From: a virus | DNA length: 64,000 nucleotides | Direction: 5' to 3' (one strand) | IMG/VR virus record: IMGVR_UViG_3300032214_000715 | Coordinates: 62,001-126,000 of that record | Part shown: piece after piece, positions 1 through 7,548 of the stretch | How the letters are laid out: the number at the start of each line of letters is the position of its first letter | Position numbering within the stretch: the first letter of the stretch is position 1 | The notes under the pieces: generated by a model | What the model was told of the DNA's origin: nothing | Database searches by the model: none | The model's input: the letters and a program-made list of their open reading frames with translations, nothing else | Made by a program: the position numbers and the translations under genes

Positions 1-339
1 GAAGCACACCATATGAAACAGCCCAAAAATAGACTCAAACATTCTATTCGCCAAAAGTCTTTAGGTAGTAATCATCATTTTAATACTCCAGAGAATCGCG
101 AGCGTATGCGTATCAACAACCCCGGATCATTCCCAGAGAATCGTGCTCGTGCCTCTAAACAACTATTAGAAAACAATCCAATGTATGATCCTGTAGCATT
201 AGCAAAGATAAGCGGTGAAAATCATTGGACAAAAAACAATGCCCACTTAAAAACTTGTGAGCATTGTAGTATTGCCGACATATCCAAATCGAACTACACC
301 CGATGGCACGGTCCCAAATGTAAGTCTATTACATTGTAG
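1..339 (+). CDS. C-terminal part of a homing-endonuclease-like protein (partial at window edge)
   Basis: The frame is open back to base 1, so the gene probably begins before the window; an internal ATG lies at 13. The protein is basic and has short repeats (N-NPGSFPENRARAS, NPMYDPVALAKIS) like NUMOD3-type DNA-binding modules of phage homing endonucleases. It ends in a putative zinc-binding pattern, CEHCSIADISKSNYTRWHGPKC. No catalytic motif is visible in this part. It converges on the downstream phosphoesterase gene and overlaps its 3' end by 11 bases. The family assignment is by motif only. Confidence 0.55.
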   Translation, partial: EAHHMKQPKNRLKHSIRQKSLGSNHHFNTPENRERMRINNPGSFPENRARASKQLLENNPMYDPVALAKISGENHWTKNNAHLKTCEHCSIADISKSNYTRWHGPKCKSITL

Positions 340-931
340 GACCGTTTCCACTCTTAAAGCCCACAGAGCCACCTTGTTCCGTAATCCTCTTTAAGGCATC
401 CTCAAAAAGGATAGGAGCAAAGTCTGTTTGTTCAACACAGGCACACCAGTATCTTGGATCTATCTCATCGCTGTATAAGATTTCACCAGTTCGGGCATCG
501 ACACCTCTCGCCTTCATAACTCTGTTGGCGTGTAAGTGTCCGTGTATGTTACACGCCATCCTACCAAGGCTTGCTTCGTGGACAGGAATATGACTTAAAA
601 TAAGTCCATTCATCACATGGTAGGCACGTAATTCTCTAAAGTACTGCCTGTACTCGTCATCACGAAAGATGTCGTGATTACCACGAATCAATACCTTGTC
701 GCCGTTTAAGCGGGCTAATGTCTTTAAACTCTTACGATTGATAACCACATCGCCTAGGTGATATACCTTATCACTAGGTTTAACCCGTTCGTTCCAAGCC
801 TTAACCATGTACTCGTCCATTTCTTCAGCGCAACTAAATGGGCGCAGTGAGCTACCATCTTCGCGCTTAAATACGGTACATGTCTTTTCGTGCCCGAAAT
901 GCGTATCACTAATTAACCATACTGCTGGCAT
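329..931 (-). CDS. Calcineurin-like metallophosphoesterase
   Basis: The 200-residue protein has the metallophosphoesterase motifs in order: DTHFGH near residue 9, GDVV near 61, GNHD near 84, and C-terminal SHIPVH and GHLH. These residues bind two metal ions in the calcineurin-like family, whose phage members may act on nucleic acid ends, cyclic nucleotides or signalling nucleotides. The substrate cannot be told from sequence. The start follows a plausible ribosome site (ggagaa). It is the last gene of the leftmost minus-strand run. Confidence 0.85.
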   Translation of the reverse strand: MPAVWLISDTHFGHEKTCTVFKREDGSSLRPFSCAEEMDEYMVKAWNERVKPSDKVYHLGDVVINRKSLKTLARLNGDKVLIRGNHDIFRDDEYRQYFRELRAYHVMNGLILSHIPVHEASLGRMACNIHGHLHANRVMKARGVDARTGEILYSDEIDPRYWCACVEQTDFAPILFEDALKRITEQGGSVGFKSGNGPTM

Positions 932-976
932 ATTATTCTCCTAACTTGTTAGAATTCAGTGATATCGGGAATTAAT

Positions 977-1093
977 TTATCGTATAAGAAATTGAAACGA
1001 TAGAATCGCAATCATCATTACCACTAGAATATGACCTACATTCTGCCAGAATGTAAAGTCTTTACTATAAAACCACTCTAAAATAGACTTCAT
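977..1093 (-). CDS. Small predicted membrane protein, 38 aa
   Basis: A short frame starting MKSILEWFYSKDF has one hydrophobic segment (VGHILVVMMIAILSFQFLI) and a basic end. Its ATG lies 3 bases after the stop of the HNH gene upstream, so it is probably translated from the same message. One-pass membrane proteins of this size are common in phage early regions. No function can be assigned. Support is the tight spacing and hydrophobic profile. Confidence 0.5.
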   Translation of the reverse strand: MKSILEWFYSKDFTFWQNVGHILVVMMIAILSFQFLIR

Positions 1094-1096
1094 ATT

Positions 1097-1564
1097 TTAC
1101 CTAAAACTCAGTGCTGTAGTACAAATCTTGTGAAAATTTTCTGTATCCTCTTTATACAGATCATGTGCGAATTGAATAAGTTTAAGTTTTTTCTCAATAT
1201 CTTCCTGTTTCTTGTTCTTAGAACGTTCAACGTATGTAGGACTAAGAGTTTCTTTAAAATGCTTCATGTTTCCGGCGTGATTAGTCCACTCTAGATTAGA
1301 AACATCATTATTTGACTTGTTACCATCAATATGATTGACAACATTATATCCTGGCGGGGGCCCCTTCAAAAATGTCATAGCAACGAGACGATGAACTGAA
1401 ATCGTTACTGTTTTGCCGTTTACTGACAGCCCAACTTTGCGATACCCTTGCCAGTAACTGCCATTAATTTCAACTGGTTCGCCTCCTCGTTTAGAGGAAA
1501 ATACTTTTCCACTATTAGTGACAAAGTAACCTGGAAAATTTTTGATTTCTACTGCGTCTTTCAT
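1097..1564 (-). CDS. HNH homing endonuclease with NUMOD4 domain
   Basis: The N-terminus (EIKNFPGYFVTNSGKVFSSK) is a NUMOD4-type DNA-binding module. It is followed by an HNH core: VHRLVAMTFL, then VVNHIDGNKSNNDVSNLEW with the catalytic HID and paired asparagines. The 155-residue length is usual for free-standing HNH homing nucleases of T4-like phages. No intron is visible around it, so it is probably free-standing. It sits between small early genes and has a short gap to each neighbour. Confidence 0.88.
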   Translation of the reverse strand: MKDAVEIKNFPGYFVTNSGKVFSSKRGGEPVEINGSYWQGYRKVGLSVNGKTVTISVHRLVAMTFLKGPPPGYNVVNHIDGNKSNNDVSNLEWTNHAGNMKHFKETLSPTYVERSKNKKQEDIEKKLKLIQFAHDLYKEDTENFHKICTTALSFR

Positions 1565-1573
1565 TATTGTTCC

Positions 1574-1792
1574 TTAATAAATCCCAAGAATTCGTAGTTC
1601 ATCAGCGGTGAGTAGTGATTGTAGCCTACTTACCAATATCTTACGATTTTCTTTGTATTCTCGCCAATGAGCATCAATTTGAACCCAACGTTTCTTGCTC
1701 ACTGTTTTGTTGTATCGTGCGATCTCCTCATCAATCTCTTGAAGTTTGCGCGTTGCGCCAGACTTTGGAGTGCTTTCGTCATCAGTTGTCAT
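1574..1792 (-). CDS. Hypothetical protein, 72 aa
   Basis: A small charged, mostly helical protein (LQEIDEEIARYNKTVSKKRW; ENRKILVSRLQSLLTADELRIL) that may form a coiled coil. It lies 9 bases from the HNH gene and 12 bases after the previous gene, within one transcription unit from the promoter at 2269-2297. I do not recognise the family. Confidence 0.6.
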   Translation of the reverse strand: MTTDDESTPKSGATRKLQEIDEEIARYNKTVSKKRWVQIDAHWREYKENRKILVSRLQSLLTADELRILGIY

Positions 1793-1804
1793 GATTTTTC
1801 TTGA

Positions 1805-2233
1805 TTATTTTGTAAGAAGATAGGGCTTGTTCCACTTGCCGACCTTTACATCAACGTAGTAAGCAATGTCAAAGTGATCAACCATAGTATCACTGTTGTC
1901 ATACCAACCAGCCGACTTGAGAGCCCGAAAAGCCTCAGCCAGAAAATTCTTGGCACTGCCAGAAAAATGCTCCTGAAACCAATATGGATTCACATCAATA
2001 TATTGCTTATTACGAACGTAATCAACTTGACTGGCTTCCATCTTGCGACCGCTGTAGCTATCAGCATCGGTCTTGATAAAATTCTCAACAAAATCAATCT
2101 TGCCAGATTTGAGAGTCAGCACGATAGTAGAGTGATTGTCAACAGACAGTGAGCCCTTGATGCCATACTTTTCCATAATGGGCTTGATCTTAGTAGCAAT
2201 TTGCTTCTTCATTTCCTGAGAGACATAAGCCAT
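1805..2233 (-). CDS. Conserved phage hypothetical protein, 142 aa
   Basis: First gene of a unit driven by the sigma-70-like promoter at 2269-2297, with an SD (aaggagtt) before the ATG. The N-terminal pattern (KPIMEKYGIKGSLSVDNHST, then VLTLKSGKIDF) is one I associate with a widespread phage/plasmid family of unknown function. The C-terminal half has FHIAYYVDV-like beta segments. No catalytic motif is recognised. Confidence 0.75.
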   Translation of the reverse strand: MAYVSQEMKKQIATKIKPIMEKYGIKGSLSVDNHSTIVLTLKSGKIDFVENFIKTDADSYSGRKMEASQVDYVRNKQYIDVNPYWFQEHFSGSAKNFLAEAFRALKSAGWYDNSDTMVDHFDIAYYVDVKVGKWNKPYLLTK

Positions 2234-2268
2234 TTCTTAACTCCTTGTTGCTTTCTGACTATGAATAC

Positions 2269-2297
2269 AGTATATCATCAATCTGATTTATTGTCAA
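2269..2297 (-). promoter_or_regulatory. Sigma-70-like promoter
   Basis: TTGACA, 17 bp, TATACT; drives the genes from 2233 down. Confidence 0.88.
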
Positions 2298-2328
2298 ATT
2301 TTCTCATTCGACTTAAAAAGACTGTTGA

Positions 2329-3240
2329 TTAGCACTTCCAGATATAAATCTTGTCTTGTTTCTTTTTTCCTGACTGTAGAGAACTTTGTCGTTGACCCAT
2401 TTGCTGTTTCAAATCTTCTTCTTCGTCGCAATCTGGCAATCCAAAGCTTAAAGCATCCTTGTACATTTTTGGAGAAATATTAAAGCAAACGTGACCGCCC
2501 GGCTTAATATTGTCTACGCATTTTTGCCATAGTGGAATAAGAAATTTCTTGTAAAAAATTTCATCAGATTCCCACTTAGACATATGTTCATAGACTTCTA
2601 AGTTTACATATGGCGGACTTGTCAGCACGAAATCATAATCAATTTTAGAAAAGTCAATATCTAAACAACTTGTCCATAGCATTTCTAGTCGCGACTTGTC
2701 ATCATAGTTTTTCAAATATGAGATCATATCGCGATAAGCGGGAATCATTTCTACGTTTGTATCTATTCCGGTGTAGTTTATTCCTAAAGCCCAGGCTCCT
2801 AACATTCTTCCGCCCCACCCAGCAGTGGGATCAAGTACACTGGTAGCTTTGTATTTTTTGTACAAATACTTGGAAGTTGTTGCTTTGAACATAACAACTG
2901 AGCCTAGATTTATACGAAAACACTCAAAGATGTTTCCAGCGGCAGTTCGCCCACCGCGATTTCTGTTTCTAGTATTGCTAATTAATTTAGCACGAGCGAC
3001 CTCATCATTCCATATATCGTAGATTGTTTTATCGCCGCGACGACACTTCAATAAATTTTTCAATTGAAAGTGATACAGAACTGGATTTCCAGCAAAACTA
3101 TTGGAATTAGTCGTAGCTTGAAATTTAATTAAGTTTTCAAGATCACGCACTAACTCCGCGTCGGTAATATTCTTGTGATTTTCTATATCTGTTATAGTAA
3201 CAGACTCTAAATTATTATTGATTGGCTTTATTTTTTTCAT
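2329..3240 (-). CDS. DNA methyltransferase (SPPY type)
   Basis: A 303-residue S-adenosylmethionine-dependent DNA methylase. The cofactor motif DPTAGWGGRMLGAW is near residue 137, and the catalytic motif TSPPYVNLEVYEH is near 207. SPPY is typical of amino-methyltransferases that make m4C or m6A; which of these is not decidable here. The gene lies 7 bases downstream of a PD-(D/E)XK nuclease gene, the usual order of a compact type II restriction-modification pair. It may protect phage DNA or form a working R-M system. Confidence 0.85.
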   Translation of the reverse strand: MKKIKPINNNLESVTITDIENHKNITDAELVRDLENLIKFQATTNSNSFAGNPVLYHFQLKNLLKCRRGDKTIYDIWNDEVARAKLISNTRNRNRGGRTAAGNIFECFRINLGSVVMFKATTSKYLYKKYKATSVLDPTAGWGGRMLGAWALGINYTGIDTNVEMIPAYRDMISYLKNYDDKSRLEMLWTSCLDIDFSKIDYDFVLTSPPYVNLEVYEHMSKWESDEIFYKKFLIPLWQKCVDNIKPGGHVCFNISPKMYKDALSFGLPDCDEEEDLKQQMGQRQSSLQSGKKKQDKIYIWKC

Positions 3241-3247
3241 TGTTTAT

Positions 3248-3937
3248 TTACTGTAGCAAAGCAAACTTCAATACATTTTGTTCGCATATATTACGATTCT
3301 GATGTGTGAACCAGTTTGTGAGTTCTGAGCCGCCCTGTTGAAAGTTTTGTCTTCTGCTTTTCTGAATCCACCCACGATTATACGTGTCGGCAAGTTTCAT
3401 TCTAGCAGCAAACGTTTTTGCCAGTTCGTTCATTGCTCGTTCTTGTTCTCGTAGAATAAGAATAGCTTCTTTAGAAATAACGTCTTTTCCAAGAAAAACA
3501 GTGGTAGACTGATCATATGTACCGCTACTAAGGACATACACGGCATTTTGTTGCGGAACATTATCATTCCACATCGGAGTTCCGCCTCTTGATACACTTT
3601 TACATTCTAGCGCGATCCAAGAACCAGAAAAATCTCTTACTAGAATATCGGGAAAAGATTGAGTTCCCGCTGGCTGAAGAATGAATGAGCCAGCTGACAT
3701 GTCTTGAAAGGCAACGGAAATCTCACTGCTATTTCCAGTTTCGGCCCATTTCTTCAAAATTTTCTTAGAGCTTTTTACTTTATTCTTCAATGTACATCTG
3801 ACAAATTCAGCTTGCTCAAGTCTAACAGCAACAGCATCTTCGTGTCCGACTTTAAATACACCGGACCTGGCGCTGTCATTCTTGAAATATGGCATCGCAA
3901 GAATGTTCTTAATCGCTTGTTGAAATTGTACAGACAT
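3248..3937 (-). CDS. Putative type II restriction endonuclease, PD-(D/E)XK
   Basis: The 229-residue protein carries PDILVRDFSGSWIALECKS (residues about 97-116), which matches the PD-(D/E)XK core with catalytic D and E-C-K. Helical N- and C-terminal parts flank it. It is directly followed by the SPPY DNA methyltransferase. It has its own promoter (3965-3993, with a weaker TTGAAA -35). The site specificity is unknown. The alternative is a non-specific nuclease of the same fold. Confidence 0.65.
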   Translation of the reverse strand: MSVQFQQAIKNILAMPYFKNDSARSGVFKVGHEDAVAVRLEQAEFVRCTLKNKVKSSKKILKKWAETGNSSEISVAFQDMSAGSFILQPAGTQSFPDILVRDFSGSWIALECKSVSRGGTPMWNDNVPQQNAVYVLSSGTYDQSTTVFLGKDVISKEAILILREQERAMNELAKTFAARMKLADTYNRGWIQKSRRQNFQQGGSELTNWFTHQNRNICEQNVLKFALLQ

Positions 3938-3964
3938 TTAAAAGCTTTCTATGTAAGTTTATAC

Positions 3965-3993
3965 AGTATATCACCAACCCGAATTATTTTCAA
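3965..3993 (-). promoter_or_regulatory. Sigma-70-like promoter for the R-M pair
   Basis: TTGAAA, 17 bp, TATACT; weaker -35 than its siblings. Confidence 0.75.
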
Positions 3994-3994
3994 A

Positions 3995-4126
3995 TTATCG
4001 TGTTCGGAACCATTCACGGATATCGTAGATCAGAGTGTCCAGCAGTGAGATAAGGACAATCAAGAAGGGTGACACAACTACGCCCACGGCAACGATTACC
4101 ACCAGATTTTGAAAGAATTCGTTCAT
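3995..4126 (-). CDS. Small predicted membrane protein, 43 aa
   Basis: A short frame starting MNEFFQNLVVIVAVG, almost all hydrophobic up to LLDTLIYDIREWFRTR, fits a single membrane helix with a basic cytoplasmic tail. The start is preceded by an SD (aaggagta). It lies 9 bases after the upstream gene and ends within the promoter region of the nuclease gene. Function unknown. Confidence 0.55.
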   Translation of the reverse strand: MNEFFQNLVVIVAVGVVVSPFLIVLISLLDTLIYDIREWFRTR

Positions 4127-4135
4127 TACTACTCC

Positions 4136-4531
4136 TTAGTACTGATGGTAGATAACCATGTGATCCACTCCAGGAACATTTCCTAGAGGACGATAAACAC
4201 ACATCTCACCGTCCCAGCCATCCTGGTCGAACAGACGATCCTCAGGACCAACAGTAACGAAACGCACTTCCTTACCAGTGTGATGACTCTTGACGAAAAA
4301 AGTACGAGGCATACCGAAGTACTCGGACGCCAACTTGAGAACCTTACGGCGCTTGTCGTATTCGCACAGTTGGAGAGAAACGGTGGGAATCTGAGGTTCA
4401 CGATCAGGCACATAGCGACCTTGACGGGCGATTACATTACGGGCATAAGTTCCAAACATTTCATCTTCCTCTTCAAGTGTGGGCAGGGGATAGTGCTGCT
4501 GTTCCCATTCTGCTGACATAAAACCACGCAT
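4136..4531 (-). CDS. Hypothetical protein, 131 aa
   Basis: First gene after the sigma-70-like promoter at 4563-4591. The upstream ATG is chosen because cggag lies 6 bases before it; a second ATG (MSAEW) is 12 bases further in. The protein has an acidic N-terminus (TLEEEDEMFGTY) and a beta-rich remainder. No family recognised. Out-of-frame readings across this stretch look like shadows. Confidence 0.7.
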   Translation of the reverse strand: MRGFMSAEWEQQHYPLPTLEEEDEMFGTYARNVIARQGRYVPDREPQIPTVSLQLCEYDKRRKVLKLASEYFGMPRTFFVKSHHTGKEVRFVTVGPEDRLFDQDGWDGEMCVYRPLGNVPGVDHMVIYHQY

Positions 4532-4562
4532 TTCTTGCTCCGTTATCTAACTCAGTGAATAC

Positions 4563-4591
4563 AGTATATCAAGAAATGGATTTATCGTCAA
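4563..4591 (-). promoter_or_regulatory. Sigma-70-like promoter
   Basis: TTGACG, 17 bp, TATACT. Confidence 0.82.
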
Positions 4592-5127
4592 ATTTTGCGA
4601 TTCAGTGATTTAATGATTATTTGTTTAGGAAGAAAATTCCAGCAAAAATAACTACTACTAAATGTAATCTTGTCGTTAGGACGACCATCCGGAGATATAA
4701 ATCGCATACGCTTATCAAACATCAATAATTGTAATTCGCGATTAGCAAAAAGTTGGGCCGGCGCGGCATCATTCAACCAGGTATTTGACATAATCAGAGC
4801 AAACGGTTTCTGAAAACTCAACGCTCTCTCAAATATCTTTCTTTTGTTAGTAAATGGAGGATTTGAAATCATGACATCCCATCTATCAGGCTCGTATGTG
4901 AAGAAATCTTGACCATTGTCTAGATGAGAATAAATTACTTGATTACTAATGGAGATTTGTTTTACAAACTCGCTTTGTGGCCCATCAAAAGGACACCAAA
5001 CTATTACATCTTTTGGAATGTATTCCAATATTGGCTCCACCCCATAAGATGGCGTATAGCATTCGTCATTGCTTCCAGCACTATACAGTATTTTTCCACT
5101 ATCAATAGATTTTCGTTCCGTATTCAT
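4588..5127 (-). CDS. Phage DNA N6-adenine methyltransferase-like protein
   Basis: The 179-residue protein has VWCPFDGPQSEFVKQ near residue 45 and the catalytic motif ISNPPFTNK near 88. These are hallmarks of the phage-type DNA adenine methylase family, in which the classical glycine-rich loop is weak. The C-terminus includes KITFSSSYFCWNFLP, also usual for this family. It overlaps the preceding gene by 26 bases. That gene encodes a protein with a possible E-Y-K nuclease motif, so the two may be a second methylase/nuclease pair. Confidence 0.75.
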   Translation of the reverse strand: MNTERKSIDSGKILYSAGSNDECYTPSYGVEPILEYIPKDVIVWCPFDGPQSEFVKQISISNQVIYSHLDNGQDFFTYEPDRWDVMISNPPFTNKRKIFERALSFQKPFALIMSNTWLNDAAPAQLFANRELQLLMFDKRMRFISPDGRPNDKITFSSSYFCWNFLPKQIIIKSLNRKI

Positions 5128-5638
5128 AAATTTCTCCGTGAGTAATGATGGCCGAAAGCCTGGGGTCTTTCTTATTAGAAGAAGAAAGATATGCTTTTTT
5201 AAACTTTGGAATCAAAATCTTGCAAACAGTACTACCCGGGATGCCCCACATTTCAGCAATGCGACCATTCTCATATCTAGCATAGACATGATTATATTTA
5301 CCAAGTTTTTCTTCACGCAAATATTTTTCTTGCTTGTGCCAAGACGATTGAACACTAACTCCTGTGTAGGTGCCTTTGATTTTGTCCGAAATAGTGGACT
5401 TATATTCTTGCTCTTGTCCAGTATTTGGATCTTCGGCATCTTTTCCAGAGTAAGTTTCTCCAACTTTGTGTCCGAGCTTTGCGGCCATATGAATTTCTCT
5501 GGAACGAGCATAGTTGAACGGATCACCCCAACCATTTTCCTCGGAAAGACTATACATAGCTTCAAACAATATTTCGTATTGCTGCTCTGAAGTAAGAAGA
5601 TAAAAACTTGCAGAAAAAAATTGAGAATTAGGGTTCAT
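5102..5638 (-). CDS. Putative nuclease partner of the adjacent methyltransferase
   Basis: The start at 5638 (MNPNSQFF) is chosen because the promoter at 5668-5696 lies just upstream, so longer in-frame starts would be untranscribed. The 178-residue protein contains SGKDAEDPNTGQEQEYKST, where D and E-Y-K could be a PD-(D/E)XK active site. A later part (RYENGRIAEMWGIPGSTVC) resembles a small DNA-binding helix. Overlap with the methylase gene supports a joint role. The nuclease role is inferred and not certain. Confidence 0.5.
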   Translation of the reverse strand: MNPNSQFFSASFYLLTSEQQYEILFEAMYSLSEENGWGDPFNYARSREIHMAAKLGHKVGETYSGKDAEDPNTGQEQEYKSTISDKIKGTYTGVSVQSSWHKQEKYLREEKLGKYNHVYARYENGRIAEMWGIPGSTVCKILIPKFKKAYLSSSNKKDPRLSAIITHGEIYEYGTKIY

Positions 5639-5667
5639 TTCTTGCTTCTGTTTTCTAACTTGAATAC

Positions 5668-5696
5668 AGTATATCACCAAACCGATTTATTGTCAA
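5668..5696 (-). promoter_or_regulatory. Sigma-70-like promoter
   Basis: TTGACA, 17 bp, TATACT, for the second nuclease/methylase pair. Confidence 0.88.
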
Positions 5697-5703
5697 ATTT
5701 TGG

Positions 5704-5913
5704 TTACTCAACACGCTGACGACTGATATGTGCGTCCAAAAACGACATAGCACCTTCGCCAAACTGTTTGATACCAGCCTCGTAGGCATCGTCATAACGC
5801 TCATAGACACCGTAAACTGTGCCACGATAGACAAGAACATTGACCACGCCAGGCTGATCTTCGGGAAGACCCAGTGCCCTACGCAATTCTTCTCGTGTTC
5901 TCTTTGTCATCAT
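5704..5913 (-). CDS. Hypothetical protein, 69 aa
   Basis: A single-gene unit from the promoter at 5940-5968. The start MMTKRTREELRRAL follows an SD-like aggaga. The protein is charged, with a helix, a short beta region (VVNVLVYRGTVYGVYE) and an acidic helix. Many phage early regions carry such host-modifying small proteins. No function recognised. Confidence 0.7.
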   Translation of the reverse strand: MMTKRTREELRRALGLPEDQPGVVNVLVYRGTVYGVYERYDDAYEAGIKQFGEGAMSFLDAHISRQRVE

Positions 5914-5939
5914 CTTCTCCTGTTTTCTAACTTGAATAC

Positions 5940-5968
5940 AGTATAGCAGATACCCGATTTATTGTCAA
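5940..5968 (-). promoter_or_regulatory. Sigma-70-like promoter
   Basis: TTGACA, 17 bp, TATACT. Confidence 0.88.
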
Positions 5969-6198
5969 GCGATCACGATCACGCGAGGGAATTCAGGCTT
6001 GTCAAACATATGTTGGCCTTGCTGCGGCGCCGTGAAGAAATCGGTCTTGAACTCGCGATCCTCAACGCCTTCCCAAACACGCTTGATGAACTTTGCGCGA
6101 AAAGTGCCCATTTCATGTACACCGACAACCACACCAACCATGTAGCAGTTGTCAATACCGTTGAAATCCAGACTCTTGACGATATCACCGACTTTCAT
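5965..6198 (-). CDS. Hypothetical protein, 77 aa
   Basis: The beta-rich start (MKVGDIVKSLDFNG, then MVGVVVGVHE) resembles small SH3-like or KOW-like barrels often seen in phage proteins. Its promoter is at 6230-6258. Its last codons overlap the -35 of the next gene's promoter, so transcription units are packed end to end. Function unknown. Confidence 0.7.
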   Translation of the reverse strand: MKVGDIVKSLDFNGIDNCYMVGVVVGVHEMGTFRAKFIKRVWEGVEDREFKTDFFTAPQQGQHMFDKPEFPRVIVIA

Positions 6199-6229
6199 TT
6201 ATTGCTCCGTTGTCTAACTCAGTGAATAC

Positions 6230-6258
6230 AGTATATCAAAAAACGGATTTATTGTCAA
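6230..6258 (-). promoter_or_regulatory. Sigma-70-like promoter
   Basis: TTGACA, 17 bp, TATACT. Confidence 0.88.
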
Positions 6259-6264
6259 ATCCGA

Positions 6265-6531
6265 TTACAGGAAATCCTTACGATTGTGACGTTCACGAGC
6301 ACTGCTGGCGAAATCACTGATGTTGCCGCACTTGTCTTCCCAACGAAGCAGACTACGAGCAGTAAACCCAATGTTCAGCTTAGACTCACATGCCGCCTCT
6401 TGATTCACTACACCGTTCAGCAGAACACGAACATGATAACGACCATTGATATTACGAACAGTGACTTCATGCTCACACTCGCCTACTAGACATCGTTGAA
6501 TTTTAACGATTTGAGTATACTTGTCAGTCAC
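6265..6531 (-). CDS. Hypothetical protein, 88 aa (GTG start)
   Basis: The start is GTG, six bases after a clear aaggag. No ATG fits the spacing. The promoter is at 6562-6590. The protein is beta-rich (VTVRNINGRYHVRVLLNGVV) with a charged C-terminus. No family recognised. Confidence 0.7.
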   Translation of the reverse strand: MTDKYTQIVKIQRCLVGECEHEVTVRNINGRYHVRVLLNGVVNQEAACESKLNIGFTARSLLRWEDKCGNISDFASSARERHNRKDFL

Positions 6532-6561
6532 GATTTGCTCCTTGTTTTCTAACTTGAATAC

Positions 6562-6590
6562 AGTATATCAGATACCCAATTTACTGTCAA
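6562..6590 (-). promoter_or_regulatory. Sigma-70-like promoter
   Basis: TTGACA, 17 bp, TATACT; inside the end of the upstream gene. Confidence 0.88.
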
Positions 6591-6789
6591 AAAAGTCTTC
6601 TATGAATTTAGGATCACATCGTTGCTTAAATTCATTCCATAGAGATTGATTCAGTAACGACAGGCGCAAGCTTGTCAATATTCCATTACTTTCACGAAAT
6701 CTCTCAAAATCACTACGCCAACGAACAATATCGCCGTATAGATCAGCAACTTGCTCGGCGATTTCCAATGCTTGACTTAAGCGATTCAC
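6568..6789 (-). CDS. Hypothetical helical protein, 73 aa
   Basis: A mostly helical small protein (LSQALEIAEQVADLYGDIVR) whose last codons run through the promoter of the next gene. It follows the 55-aa gene upstream with a short gap, and the two are probably cotranscribed from 7008-7036. Function unknown. Confidence 0.6.
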   Translation of the reverse strand: MNRLSQALEIAEQVADLYGDIVRWRSDFERFRESNGILTSLRLSLLNQSLWNEFKQRCDPKFIEDFFDSKLGI

Positions 6790-6812
6790 TATGAACTCTC
6801 AGTATATTGAAA

Positions 6813-6980
6813 TTACTTTACAATAGAAAGAATGATACGTGCTTGACTAATCAATTCTTCTCTAGTGCTATTTGACAGACTCATTTGAGAGAATTTCCAC
6901 CAATTTTGATTGATAATCTCAACTTGAGCCCCAGTAAAAGTCTCAGAGAAGAATTGAACAAGCCAGAGAGGAATATTCAT
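6813..6980 (-). CDS. Hypothetical protein, 55 aa
   Basis: A short frame starting MNIPLWLVQFFSETF is placed right after a consensus promoter (7008-7036) and a plausible ribosome site (aagggg). It encodes a protein with tryptophan-rich middle (NQNWWKFSQM) and a helical end. Without it, the promoter would have a leader of about 210 bases. No function recognised. Confidence 0.6.
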   Translation of the reverse strand: MNIPLWLVQFFSETFTGAQVEIINQNWWKFSQMSLSNSTREELISQARIILSIVK

Positions 6981-7007
6981 AACAAGCCCCTTATCAACAA
7001 CAAATAC

Positions 7008-7036
7008 AGTATATCACCAACTCAATTTATTGTCAA
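7008..7036 (-). promoter_or_regulatory. Sigma-70-like promoter
   Basis: TTGACA, 17 bp, TATACT. Confidence 0.88.
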
Positions 7037-7039
7037 ATT

Positions 7040-7285
7040 TTAGACCCACGTATCTATATTGTATCCAGACACTGAGTTGGAGCGAAATCGCTGATAGCCA
7101 TACAAGTGTATAGCCACAATTTTATATGGAGGGAATATATGAATCGGCTCTATTTCTTTAGGTTTTACATTAAAAATTGGCCAAGTATCACAATGTGGAA
7201 TTGGCCAACCCGTATTTTTAAGTTCTTTTACTATCACGTATGCTCTACAAATTTGATATTGGTGGCATTTATAGCAGACTGACAC
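7040..7285 (-). CDS. Small cysteine-containing hypothetical protein
   Basis: The protein begins MSVCYKCHQYQICRAYVIVK with a C-x2-C-x5-C arrangement that could bind zinc. It overlaps the 3' end of the deaminase gene by 52 bases in another frame, which is unusual, so a later GTG start is possible. Cysteine-rich openings followed by a helix and a proline-rich tail occur in other phage small proteins. Existence is moderately supported. Confidence 0.45.
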   Translation of the reverse strand: MSVCYKCHQYQICRAYVIVKELKNTGWPIPHCDTWPIFNVKPKEIEPIHIFPPYKIVAIHLYGYQRFRSNSVSGYNIDTWV

Positions 7286-7542
7286 ACATTACAGGGACGA
7301 GCCAGAGCAGGATTACCGTTTCTATCATATCTAACAATTACGAGTTTGTGAGCCCTGCTCAAATCTTTACACTTGGTAATAGCGGAAATTTCCGCGTGTA
7401 AATATACCTTATGTTCTTCTCCCACTTTTATAGCGTGTTTTGCTTGAAGTGGGTGAGTTTTCACATAAGAATTTTGTCCCACAGACAAAACTCTACCGCG
7501 CTTATCATATATGATAGCAGTGATATTTTGCTTCTGCGTCAC
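7234..7542 (-). CDS. Cytidine/deoxycytidylate deaminase-like protein
   Basis: The 102-residue protein has the zinc-binding deaminase signature: HAEISAI (H, E) near residue 49 and PCNVC near 84. This is the CDA-fold core shared by cytidine, dCMP and tRNA deaminases. The length fits a minimal single-domain enzyme. A nucleotide role would fit the phage's NrdA/B, dNMP kinase and MazG-like genes, but RNA or base substrates are possible. Confidence 0.75.
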   Translation of the reverse strand: MTQKQNITAIIYDKRGRVLSVGQNSYVKTHPLQAKHAIKVGEEHKVYLHAEISAITKCKDLSRAHKLVIVRYDRNGNPALARPCNVCQSAINATNIKFVEHT

Positions 7543-7548
7543 TGTATT

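Noticed and set aside
4183-4413. Alternative minus-strand frame inside the 131-aa gene
   Set aside because: Low-complexity composition, no start signal, and covered by a better frame.
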